From: Entonaema liquescens
Lineage: Eukaryota > Ascomycota > Sordariomycetes > Xylariales > Xylariaceae
Direction of reading: 5' to 3'
DNA: 64,000 nucleotides
NCBI GenBank assembly: GCA_902805475.1
Contig: CADCSX010000006.1
Location: 1,860,001-1,924,000, forward strand
Position numbers and translations under genes: made by a program. The stretch's first letter is position 1, and every line of letters starts with the position of its first letter. Positions 1 through 9,743 of this stretch are shown here, piece by piece. The notes below the pieces were generated by a model that saw only the letters and a list, made by a program, of their open reading frames with translations, did no database searches and was not told the DNA's origin.

Positions 1-2058
1 CCGGAGGACCCTGGACTAAATGGGGTCGAAGGAGTTTCGCTACGTTTAGGTAATTTTCGAGTAATGGTAACTAAACGCACGTGTGTCGAGTTCTCACATG
101 TATGACGCGCGACCCAGTCGGAGGAAGGGTACCTTAGGTTAGATAGGTTAGATAGGTTAGATACCTAGGTAAGTGGTAGGATAATTAGATTTGTTTTGAT
201 GGTATTAAAACATCCTATATCGAAACTCTAGGTTTTTAAACCTTGAGTGCGTGATACCAACCCTAATTATAACGTGGGAAAGTAGATATAGATATATACA
301 TATATATATTCTATTCCAAGATAAATAAAATTAAAAAGGAAAGGAAAGATACCTGAAGAAGAGCAATAATAATAAGTATTACATCCGTCAAGCCATCATG
401 ATTACCTAGGCCATTAATCCCTACAGTACTTGCGATATCTTGCCTAGTACATACAGCGTACAGTAGGGGGTTACTATGTATGACCATGTACCTACTAACT
501 AACCTATGTACGTCCCCAGACCAGGAGACCAAGAGATCAGGGAATTATTCCCCCACACTCTGCACACTACAAACCTCCAAAAAGTGATCATCTTGTTAGT
601 ATCGTACCTTGTCTGCGTATGTATGTGTGCATGTGGCTAGACGGTTAGGTACATTCCTAAACATAACGAATCCATCTTAACCAATTTACTTCGGTGTCGC
701 CGCCAATAGAGATAAGCCAGTTGAAGATAAGGTGCTGATTGGTCGAGACCGATTGGAATGGCGTTGGTTGGACATTCGATCGTACTTGATATGGTCGTTT
801 CAGGCTTAGCGGTAGCCGGGGCTTAAGGGTCCCCCCTGGTCTACGAGGATCATCAGCCCCGCTGAAACCCCATGCGTCCCGCAGATTATGACGCTACCGC
901 TATCTGCTATCTGCAAATTATGTCATCTCATCGAGCAATTCTTTGCAAAAATTCTCCGCGTAAAGCGTAAGCCTAGCCTTCTTGGCCCTTCCCAGCTCTT
1001 TTTATCGTCCAATCAACTTGTGCGATAGCCCCTCCAGCTTTAGCATTATCGGATACTTACGCTGATATCTTTGGCCCTTATCCGGATAGTGGAACATACA
1101 ATTAAGTTGTTACTTTTCTGGTCTTTATGTGTGTCCATTTCGTGTCTACATCCGATATATCCAGGAAGGGGTATAAGCAGGAAGTGAGAAAACAACTCAC
1201 TTGTTCCATAATGAATCATGAACACATCTTAATCCGAGACTATATCATTGATATAGCTAGAAACCGGTTTGTTCTGGTTAGTTGGTGCCTAGGTTTCGGT
1301 AGTCAAAGAGCCCAGTGCTTGGATTATATATAAGTACCTAACCTCTAATGCAACCATAAGAATATATAATTCACACGATCCGCCATGAAATATATACGAT
1401 AGAGACCAAACGTCGAATTTATAACCACTATGAGACATCATAGACAAAGAAGAGCTACGTATACACATATATATACCCCGGATTCCACTCAGTCTAATCT
1501 GTACTTTTCGCCTAACTGTCCCTATATCGCAAGATAATCTTAGGAGGCAAGGACACGATTCACCTTATTGCGGACTTTATATCACGCTTATATACACATT
1601 GGTCAGCCTTTCGTGCCCAAGAGGCATAATGCTCAGCATGAATTTTAGTGACTATGCTTCTAGCATGGAGATTTCGAAGTTGTACTCCCAGAGTTAAGAT
1701 ATAAGACCAAGAGCCAAGTCTAAGATACCTTAGGGATATTCAGATCAAACCTAGGTAACCAACATGGCTTATAATCCAAAAGCGACACGAAGATGAGTAA
1801 CATATACCGATAAGAAACATTCGAAACAACTGTATTGTTCGTGATATAACCATCACATTCTCCCATGGCCGTTTTATATTATTGTTTAGGATAAGCATAT
1901 ATTTTCGGGATTTTCCGCTCAAATTATTATTTCTTTTCTATATCGATACAGCATTTAAAGCTAATTATATCCTGATAACTCGAATAACCAAGAAAAACCA
2001 CACATCTGACCATACTCACTGATAGATTATCAAATACCTAACTATCATAAGACTCACG
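1..2058. other. Gene-free left flank
   Basis: No reading frame here looks coding; the short open frames lack family motifs and fungal codon bias. The stretch is AT-leaning, with a 9-bp unit TAGGTTAGA three times in tandem at 135-161 and a TA-dinucleotide run near 288-309. It presumably holds the promoter of the gene starting at 2059, but I recognise no specific site. Confidence 0.6.
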
Positions 2059-3033
2059 ATGAGTGCTTTACAAAAAGTCGATGAGAAACGGCTGTACTGC
2101 CAAAAGCACATGCTCCTGACTTGTAAGGTATGCTTACATAGTGTCAACCTGGGCAGCCATGGTACGATCCCGAAGGACGTGACTGGGTTTCCTTGTCCTG
2201 AGTCGCTCTTCATCATCACGCCCCGGTTTGAACACGCCCGTAAAGGCGTTGCTGACCTGGGATATGTAGACGGCTTACATGAGAAAGATGGAAAGAGGTT
2301 AGAAAATCCCGAGATACCTAATTTCATCAATAACGGTCGTCCTTACTACGGCTGCGAAGCGTGTGGTCTTACCTTCGCCGCAGGGGGTGGGCCTGGGTCT
2401 TTCGGTGCGCATCCGTCACATATCTGCTCGGACGGGGAGCGATATGTCATAGCCGCACTGCGCCCAACAAGGTTCGTTCGTGCCTTCGAAAAGATTGAAT
2501 GCCATGCATTCTTCAACTTTGGAAATGATTCTCCAATGAACATCAGTTACAGGTGCGTGGCTAAGTCTGATCACGGAACTGCAGAGTGGAATCTTGACAA
2601 TGCTGAGTTGGCTGCTCTAACCCGGTTACTCCATCATGTGGCCGACCAAGTTGTTCCTTACAGAAAAAAGGTTGTGAATGAGTACATTTACACGAACAGT
2701 GCCTGGTTCGCTGGAACAGCCCAACGATTCCAGCTGGTAGTTGTTACGCCTCTTAACGAAGGTCTCCTCAATCTTTTGGGCAAGGTCTTTACCTTGAAGT
2801 ACAGCGCCAAGAGAAGGGCCTACGTCGAGAGGAACAAACTTGGGATCGTGGTAAAGAAGTACCCTGCCACAGATGAACGACGGTATCAGATATCGAGTTT
2901 CATCCGGATGATCAAGCATCTGGCTTTAGGGGGTATCCGAGTTCATTGGTATCCCGGAGACACGGACAGCATTCCAAGGCGAGTGAACCAAGATCGTATG
3001 TACTCCTCCTTTAAACCCCCCACCGTACCGTAG
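2059..3033 (+). CDS. Conserved-looking Cys/His-rich protein of unknown function
   Basis: A single-exon frame of 324 residues that I do not recognise. Two Cys clusters suggest metal binding: C14, C22 and C25 near the N-terminus (CQKHMLLTCKVC), and C99, C102, H118, H121 and C123 around residues 98-123 (start CEACG). These could form one split zinc site or two. There is no signal peptide or membrane segment. The middle is a globular alpha/beta-looking stretch and the C-terminus is basic. The ATG at 2059 is the first in frame. Codon use is less GC-biased than in the SDR gene downstream, which lies 242 bp away on the same strand. A missed intron near the 3' end cannot be excluded. It is probably a real gene. 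Confidence 0.6.
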   Translation: MSALQKVDEKRLYCQKHMLLTCKVCLHSVNLGSHGTIPKDVTGFPCPESLFIITPRFEHARKGVADLGYVDGLHEKDGKRLENPEIPNFINNGRPYYGCEACGLTFAAGGGPGSFGAHPSHICSDGERYVIAALRPTRFVRAFEKIECHAFFNFGNDSPMNISYRCVAKSDHGTAEWNLDNAELAALTRLLHHVADQVVPYRKKVVNEYIYTNSAWFAGTAQRFQLVVVTPLNEGLLNLLGKVFTLKYSAKRRAYVERNKLGIVVKKYPATDERRYQISSFIRMIKHLALGGIRVHWYPGDTDSIPRRVNQDRMYSSFKPPTVP

Positions 3034-3190
3034 CTTAACCCCGCAGTCTCTCTCCTCCTTCTCTACTAAGGAAGTATTTCCCCCGATATCCACATCCACT
3101 TATACCGAGGGTCTTAACCCGGTAACTTAAAGAGACAATCCCATGCCGCCAAACCACACCCATGACAATAATACTCGTATCTGTGTTGGA

Positions 3191-3223
3191 TTAATTAATT
3201 TGATTAATTAATTAATTAATTAT
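3191..3223. repeat. TTAATTAA-type low-complexity tract
   Basis: A run of self-complementary TTAA/ATTA units (TTAATTAA repeated) lies about 50 bp upstream of the SDR start codon. It may act as an AT-rich promoter element or nucleosome-free spacer, or be simple slippage DNA. Confidence 0.6.
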
Positions 3224-3275
3224 CTTTATCTATATCCAACCGAGTAAACTAATCACGTCTTGACTAAATAAAACC

Positions 3276-4256
3276 ATGCCGCCGATCCCCAAGAATATAA
3301 TCATCACCGGCGCCGGCGGCTTCATCGGCCCGCTACTCGCGGCCCGTCTGCTCAACGACCCCGGGTACCGGGTGATCCTCACGGACCTCGTCGAGCCCGT
3401 CGTCCCCGCGGGCGTCAAGTACCCGCAGAACGCGACGGCGCTGCAAGGGGACATCTGCGACGCGGCGTTCGTAGCGTCGCTGCTCGACGCCGCCGCCCCG
3501 CTGTCCGCCATATTCATCTTCCACGGCATCATGTCCGCCGGATCGGAAGCCAACTGGGACCTCTCGGTGCGCGTGAACCTGAACAGCACGAGGGACTTGC
3601 TGCTAGCTCTGCGCGCCAAGTCCCCCGGCGTCCGCGTCGTGTATTCGAGCTCCCAGGCCGTGTACGGACAGCCGCTGCCGGACGGCCCCATTGAGGATGG
3701 CGTTACGCCGACGCCGGAGGGCACGTATGGCGCGCACAAGTTGATGACGGAGGTCTTCATCAACGACATGCATCGGCGGGGCTTCATAGACGCGTTTAGT
3801 CTGCGCTTCCCAACGGTCTCTGTGCGGCCGGGGCGACCGACTAATGCCGCGTCGTCGTTTCTATCCGGCATGATCCGGGAGCCGATGAAGGGCGAAGAGA
3901 GTGTTATTCCATTGAAGGACCGGTCGTTCAAGTCGTTCTTAACTTCCCCGGGAGTTTTGCAGGAGAACCTTGTTAGAGTGCTGAATATGGATAGTTCAAA
4001 GCTGCCGAGGCATATCCGCCACATTAATGTTCCGGGAATTTCGGTCTCGATACAGGAGTTGATGGATGCGCTTGCTAAGTATGGAGGGGAGGATAAACTA
4101 AAGTACCTCAAGGAGGAGACTAACCCAGATCTCGAACGGATACTGCGAAGTTGGGCTCCGGAGCTTGACACAACTACACCGCTGAAGCTAGGGTTGGTTA
4201 AGGATGAGAGCGCGGACACTCTTGTCAAGCAGTATATCGATTCTCTAAAGTCGTAA
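3276..4256 (+). CDS. Extended SDR (NAD-dependent epimerase/dehydratase), D-erythronate dehydrogenase-like
   Basis: A 326-residue single-exon extended short-chain dehydrogenase. The Rossmann signature TGAGGFIG is at residues 11-18 and the active-site YxxxK is Y151/K155 (YGAHK), with SSS at 124-126 supplying the catalytic serine. The stretch FPTVSVRPGRP followed by a Ser-rich loop and IREPM (residues 178-203) is what I recall of DenD-type D-erythronate dehydrogenases, which oxidise erythronate to a keto acid with NAD; the substrate is inference. It has no targeting signal, so it is probably cytosolic. The 5' half is very GC-rich. Its stop lies only 34 bp from the stop of the convergent lactonase gene, and both families act on sugar acids. 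The alternative is another nucleoside-sugar epimerase. Confidence 0.85.
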   Translation: MPPIPKNIIITGAGGFIGPLLAARLLNDPGYRVILTDLVEPVVPAGVKYPQNATALQGDICDAAFVASLLDAAAPLSAIFIFHGIMSAGSEANWDLSVRVNLNSTRDLLLALRAKSPGVRVVYSSSQAVYGQPLPDGPIEDGVTPTPEGTYGAHKLMTEVFINDMHRRGFIDAFSLRFPTVSVRPGRPTNAASSFLSGMIREPMKGEESVIPLKDRSFKSFLTSPGVLQENLVRVLNMDSSKLPRHIRHINVPGISVSIQELMDALAKYGGEDKLKYLKEETNPDLERILRSWAPELDTTTPLKLGLVKDESADTLVKQYIDSLKS

Positions 4257-4290
4257 TATTCACTTTAATACATCACTACCTGCTCTAAGA

Positions 4291-6036
4291 TCAAACATCC
4301 CCAATGTATCCACCCCCTGATGCTGCGAGAGTGGCATAATAGAGATCCTCCTCTGCGAGAATGACCATTCGCCCATCGCCAGCGAAATTGAAGTTCGCGG
4401 ACGTCTTACCAAGGAAGATCTTTCCGATGAGCTTGCCTGACGGGTTCCACACCTGCACGCCATCACCACAACCTGCGTAAACATTGCCATTGCTATCGCA
4501 GTGAACGCCTACATAGTTAAGGATATTTTTATCAGTTTTATGTCCTTCTGAGGGGATAAATTATTTAATACGCACCGTCTGGAACACCTGTATCGACATA
4601 TGCAAAGAGCTTGCGATTATCCCAAGTCCCATCCTCCTGTACATCGAAACGGTAACTGCGAGCATGTTAGCCGCAGTCTCATTTATTCATATCAGACATG
4701 ATTGCGTACATGCTAGCAGGCCTGCTAAAGTTCCAGCCCAATACTACCTGATTGGCCCCGGTATCAGTGACATATGCATGTGAACCGTTGGGAGAAAATG
4801 TTAATCCTGGCAAACAGATAGGCGTTAGTATATGAATGCTCAATATAATGCCTTTATATAAGACTTCTTACCATTGTTAACACTGAATCCATCTGCGACT
4901 GCAGCAACGGCACCAGTAACGGGGTTGTATCTATATATCTGAGTCTGGAGGCCCGGCGCGGGTCGGAAGTCCTGTAGATATCCGTAAAGACTGTCGCTGA
5001 AATATAGTTCCTTATTACGAGGGTTGACAGCGACGTCATTTAGCGAGTTGAATTGGCGTCCGAAGTAATTATTAAGTAGTACTTATTGCGAAGTATTAGT
5101 TAACACCTTTCCAGTATTGGGACCTCTTATACCTACTAGTTGTATTGTATGGTTCCCTTGGATTCATTACGACTAGTTGTGACGTAGCATCATCTCCTTG
5201 GCCCTCTGCCGCGAAGACAATCTGGCCCCTATAATTTGTCCCGCCTAGAGAAAGGTGTAAGCTGAGAAGGACTAGGGCCAGTTGGTGTTACTTACCATTC
5301 GAGTTGAGGATGGCCGGTGCGTTGACCGTCTGAATGTTAACAGAACCCGTCGCGTTACGAACATTTGATACGGCTGCGGCTTCCGAAAGTGCGATTTTGG
5401 AGATAATATTGGACTTGTTAAGACCCGTGCCCGCGGCCGGGGCTCCGGCATTTTGAACGAAGAACACCTCATCCGTAGGTGGATACCTAGCATCGAGCGT
5501 ATTAGACATATTTGCCGAAACTCATATGATCTCCGGAAACATACCAGGTGGCAGCCTCGTGAAACATGGGATTCGTTCCCGCGTTGGCGATGAGTGTCAA
5601 CGTAGGGTTAGACCCTATCACGTCGTAGAACTCATCGTCGTAGATGTGGAAAGGTCGCTCATTCAATGACTCCAGGTCATGGCCCGGAGGTATGAAGAAA
5701 AACTAATTTATGTTAGTTGCTTATGTTTCTAAGCGACTATGAAGATGCCGTATGACTTACTGCGGTAGCATTAGCTACGGACGGAGGCGAAACGGTTGGC
5801 AGAACATTGAATGATTTCCAATCAATAATTTGAGCCTGTCCAGGTACCTCACGCTTCAATAGCCGCTCGTAGTCGAATGTCGAAGAGCCGCTGTAGGCTT
5901 GAACGACAACGCCTGCTGCTAGAATGACAAGCGCTGCTGAAAGAGATGTCATCCTGTGAAAATTCCAGCCGTCTGATGTCTTGGCATTACTGTGTTCGGA
6001 GTCTTGGGAGGTTGTTGTCGGTACGGGACCCGACAT
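4291..6036 (-). CDS. SMP-30/gluconolactonase-like beta-propeller lactonase, eight exons
   Basis: Spliced from exons 6036-5761, 5702-5545, 5486-5296, 5244-5137, 5081-4872, 4806-4710, 4655-4576 and 4508-4291 (445 residues). All seven introns are 51-67 nt with GT...AG, and the frame is open throughout. Diagnostic stretches are MNPREPYNTT, FGRQFNSLNDVAVNP, LYFSDSLYGY, GLTFSPNGSHAYVTDTG, GVHCDSNGNVYAG and the ending AGDGRMVILAEE, as in fungal SMP-30/gluconolactonase proteins (PF08450). Such enzymes hydrolyse sugar lactones to acids with a bound divalent metal. Three starts are possible: 6117, 6036 and 5952. The last would begin directly with a hydrophobic signal-like segment (MTSLSAALVILAAG), making the enzyme secreted; 6036 would make that segment a type II anchor. 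Confidence 0.85.
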
Positions 6037-7192
6037 TTTGTACACCCCCAACTCAGCCGAAAGCGTTACGTGCAGTGCTTGGAATGGTAAGGATCTAACC
6101 AAGGTATTGGCTAACAATTGCCTAGGTTAGATCCCGGAAAGCTTGTTTACTTTAATATGACGAGGTTAGTTATGCGGGGAACTGACCTCATAGGTAGCTC
6201 TCTCACCGCTTAGAATAAGTTATTATACCGAAATCCATTATTTCCCTTCTTAAAATTGGTGAAGCTCACTTATAAGGTTTTTAGAACTAGTTAGATAAAT
6301 AGAAACCCCGGCTCTAATAGTCCGGGGAACGATGCGGAGTTTGGAGCGGGGAAGCGGGGAGAAAGAACGGATTAACATAAGCCACAAGTACCTACCTAAC
6401 CCAGTTGGTTCGTACATACGTAGAAGTCACACGAGAAATTATATAGAGTAAAGTAGAAGCAACCATCCAACTACTATATTACTACCTACCAAGATAAAAA
6501 TAGTTAGATTTTTAGTTTAAATAGTAGATCTACACTAGGGGGAAACAAATGTGCTTATTAGACTTAATATAAGATATACATACTATCCAAATACCACAAC
6601 AGAGACTTTATCAAGTAAGAGTCCCAACCTGAACGAAGCAAAAGACTTTTCCCCGCTCCATTTAAATGTTAAGCAATCGGTAATTACACCAAATTTAATA
6701 CTATAGTTCTTAGCTCAAGTTGAACCATGTCTCAGATTAGTTAGTATAAATGTCTTCATAAGTTTGTTAGTAACTGTTGCCAGATGGAGCAGGATGTGAG
6801 GAAACAACTTTGTCATTCCGCAATGAACTCTAGCTAGGATAGCTCTAGAAACTAGAGCTATAGATACAGGGTACATTACTTGTTCTAAGGGGTCCCATGT
6901 GAGACCCTTGGTAGTAACATAAAGGAGAAAGTTAGCAAAGCCCAAAGATAAACTGTTTTACTCTATGAATCATACATATTAACAAATCAAATCATAATTC
7001 AATCTGCAAATACAAGCAGGATGCCCTTTAATGGCTTAATTCGGCTGTGAAAGTCCAAACAATGGGTTAGTATAGATATATAGAGAAATACCTACCTACC
7101 TCACTAGAACCCCAGAATTATTAGGTAGTGCCGGTCAACAAGCTCTTCATCCCAATAGGAACACAACTTGCCCTTCAACAACTAAAACAAAC
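6037..7192. other. Intergenic region with a small GC hairpin
   Basis: No coding frame is supported. It holds the lactonase promoter side and a perfect 6-bp inverted repeat, CCCCGG/CCGGGG at 6306-6327 with a 10-nt loop. TACCTA-type words occur at 6389-6398 and 7090-7103. Nothing else is recognisable. Confidence 0.55.
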
Positions 7193-7501
7193 ATGGCCAA
7201 CAAAAACATCAGTCATAGTGATATTGACGAGAAACTTACCATGTCCAACCCCCAGACAGGGTGTACCGTCCAGCTTGGAGAGTGGCTAGAACCTGCCAGC
7301 TTTGAGCATACAGAAAAGTGCAAATGTGTCATACCCAAAACAGATGAGGACTGGGAGTACATATTTGACGGTATCATTCGTGCTGTTCAGACCTTAAGAC
7401 TGGAGCATGACAAGATTGATACACACCTCGCTAAGTTCCTCTTATGCATACAGGATACCGGCGTGTTGGTTTCAATAACCCTCCCTTCAGAAGAGCCATG
7501 A
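7193..7501 (+). CDS. Possible small protein, 102 residues
   Basis: A short open frame with a good fungal start context: a CA-rich leader (AACTAAAACAAACATGG) directly precedes the ATG. The product is acidic, with four cysteines (C24, C43, C45, C85) and no signal peptide or membrane segment. The second half (residues 55-85) looks like an amphipathic helix. I recognise no family. It sits alone between the lactonase and RNase T2 genes. The start context and composition argue for a real gene; the short length and lack of homology argue against. Confidence 0.35.
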   Translation: MANKNISHSDIDEKLTMSNPQTGCTVQLGEWLEPASFEHTEKCKCVIPKTDEDWEYIFDGIIRAVQTLRLEHDKIDTHLAKFLLCIQDTGVLVSITLPSEEP

Positions 7502-8495
7502 AGGCAGGCCGGTATCTGAGGTACCAGAGACCTAAACAATGTAGGAAATATAAAATGCAGATGTTGTGAGAGCATAGCTATAATACCTATAATCGTAGTT
7601 AGTTTTCTCTACTAATGTCTTTAGGCTTTTAGACTCCTGTGGCTATATTAGGTACCTTTAATTAGGGAGTTTATGCCATCGGCAAAGGGATTAAGGAGGA
7701 AAGCATGCTGGGTGTCTTCGCTCACGCTTTTCATCGAGTACGGTTGGGTTATAACTACACACCTAGCAAATGAGATAAATATATGCGTGAGGAGATAAAG
7801 TACCTAACCTAATGGTTCATGATTCCTCTCGTCGTATGGTAGATTCATTCGCTCCAACTACGTATAGAGAATCCACTCAGCCCCTTAAACACCAATACAG
7901 ATTATTCAGAGATCCTAAGCATAGCTTCCAGATGGAATCTATGAGCCACCTCTGGTCTTCTGGTGGTTAGTACTTACACACGTGAGTAACCGATGCTGTA
8001 AGTTCTAGAAGTGAGAAATAGAGCATTCCATGTTCGTAAGCGACTTGTCGCTCCAAAACCTGTTTCGGCGACCGACCCCATACAATTAATCCGACCCGAC
8101 AGCTTCCTAGTCTAGCAAGTAAGCTATGAGACTAATGATATCGAAAGCCATTAACTGCCCACTTAAAAGCAATTTTAATGAAACGTCTTACTGGGCTTTT
8201 AATTGAACAAGCTAGGTAATTGGGATGTTTACGGACCGATGGACAGAGAGCATGATGGCTATCTCTAACACATGATTCGACGACCGCTAGTGCGAAGACT
8301 GTTCGGTGTTCGCCTGAATAAGAAGGTCTTGGCCTAGAGCGTTGCAATGTAACGCTGATCAGTGGAGATGATCGCGCATGATAACGAGCGCGTCTTCCCC
8401 TGACCTAAGCGCCGGACGACGACGAAAAGCTTAAAAAGGAGGCAGTAGCCGCATAAAAGTGACTGAGAAATGGAGGTATCACAGGCAACGACAAT
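7502..8495. other. Intergenic region upstream of the RNase T2 gene
   Basis: I see no gene. The last 100 bp before 8496 are purine-rich with a CAACGACAAT leader, typical of a fungal 5' untranslated region. Confidence 0.5.
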
Positions 8496-9743
8496 ATGTT
8501 ATCTACTCGCATGCTAAGTGCCGGATCCTTGACTGCGCTGTGCTTAGCTCAGTCAGTCCTCGGCGGTACTCTCAAGCAGTGTACCGGTACACTGGAGTTA
8601 TCATGCCATAACGACACCAAAGTCGCCGATACTTGCTGCTTCAACTACCCAGGAGGATCACTGCTACAGACTCAGTTTTGGGATACAGACCCTGTAGTTG
8701 GACCTGATGATTCGTGGACTATTCATGGTCTCTGGCCCGACCACTGCGATGGCACATACGATTCCACTTGCGACAGCAAGCGTGCCTACAAGAACATCTC
8801 AGACATTCTGAAGTCAGCTGGTAACGACGATCTTCTGAGTTACATGGAGACGTTTTGGTTGCCGAATGATAGTACAGGAGAGGAATTCTGGGAGCACGAG
8901 TGGGGGAAACACGGCACGTGTGTCTCGACACTTAACCCGAGCTGTTTCACCGACTATAAAGCCACTGACGAAGTCTCCTATTACTTCAACACGACAGTCA
9001 GCCTGTTCAAGACACTGCCGACGTATAAGTGGCTCGCGGATGCGGGCATCACGCCGAGCTCAAGCAAGACCTACAAGCTCTCTGACATCCAGGCCGCGCT
9101 CTCCAAGAACCACAATGGCGAGACCGTCTACGTCAGCTGCAGCGGTAGCGCCATCGAGCAAGTCTACTACTACTTCAACGTGAGGGGCTCAGTTGCCAAT
9201 GGCGAATTCGTACCGGCGAGTCCGGACAATGGCGACGACGGTGGCTGTCCCAGCACGGGCGTCAAGTACCTCCCTAAGAACGGAGGCGACGGGGGTGGTG
9301 GATCGACCACCACGACTACTTCTAAGCCGACGAGCACAACATCGGGTGGGTCTTCACCAACGCCGCCGCCAACAGGATCATTCTCAGGGAAGGGTTATCT
9401 GGATGCAGTGGTCGACGGATCTACGAAAGGCTGCATCATCGGTAGTGGTAGCTGGTACACGACGGGAACCTGTGCCACATTCACAGCTGCTTCTTCCGGA
9501 GACGGGTTTACTCTCAAGTCCAGCAAAGGCTACTGCTCTGCGGCGGGTGGCTCGCTGACCTGTTCTTCCGGCGTCAGCAGTGCCGACGCTGACGTCTTCG
9601 CTGCGGACGGAACAAATCTAGCGAATTCTGGTGGTAGCAACTGGTATGCAGATTCTGTCCCTAGCGGCTCTACACAAGGTACTGTGTTTTCTGAAAAGGG
9701 GTCGCATAAGACGACCTTGCAGATACAATGGAGAAGCATCTGA
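8496..9743 (+). CDS. Secreted ribonuclease T2 with extra C-terminal domain (Rny1-like)
   Basis: A 415-residue single-exon gene. Residues 1-24 form a signal peptide (hydrophobic core ending VLGG). The two catalytic segments of the RNase T2 family are present: CAS I WTIHGLWPDHCDG with H77, and CAS II EEFWEHEWGKHGTC with E133, K138 and H139. It cleaves RNA non-specifically through 2',3'-cyclic phosphates, in the secretory/vacuolar space or outside the cell. After the catalytic domain comes a Gly/Thr/Ser/Pro linker (about 263-303), then a domain of about 110 residues beginning GKGYLDAVVDG, as in yeast Rny1 and many fungal RNase T2 proteins. Four or more cysteine pairs fit disulphides. No introns are needed and all key residues are present. 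Confidence 0.93.
   Translation: MLSTRMLSAGSLTALCLAQSVLGGTLKQCTGTLELSCHNDTKVADTCCFNYPGGSLLQTQFWDTDPVVGPDDSWTIHGLWPDHCDGTYDSTCDSKRAYKNISDILKSAGNDDLLSYMETFWLPNDSTGEEFWEHEWGKHGTCVSTLNPSCFTDYKATDEVSYYFNTTVSLFKTLPTYKWLADAGITPSSSKTYKLSDIQAALSKNHNGETVYVSCSGSAIEQVYYYFNVRGSVANGEFVPASPDNGDDGGCPSTGVKYLPKNGGDGGGGSTTTTTSKPTSTTSGGSSPTPPPTGSFSGKGYLDAVVDGSTKGCIIGSGSWYTTGTCATFTAASSGDGFTLKSSKGYCSAAGGSLTCSSGVSSADADVFAADGTNLANSGGSNWYADSVPSGSTQGTVFSEKGSHKTTLQIQWRSI

Noticed and set aside
3230..4228. Long open frame antisense to the SDR gene
   Set aside because: A shadow of a GC-rich coding exon; no family motifs, Ser/Arg-rich composition.
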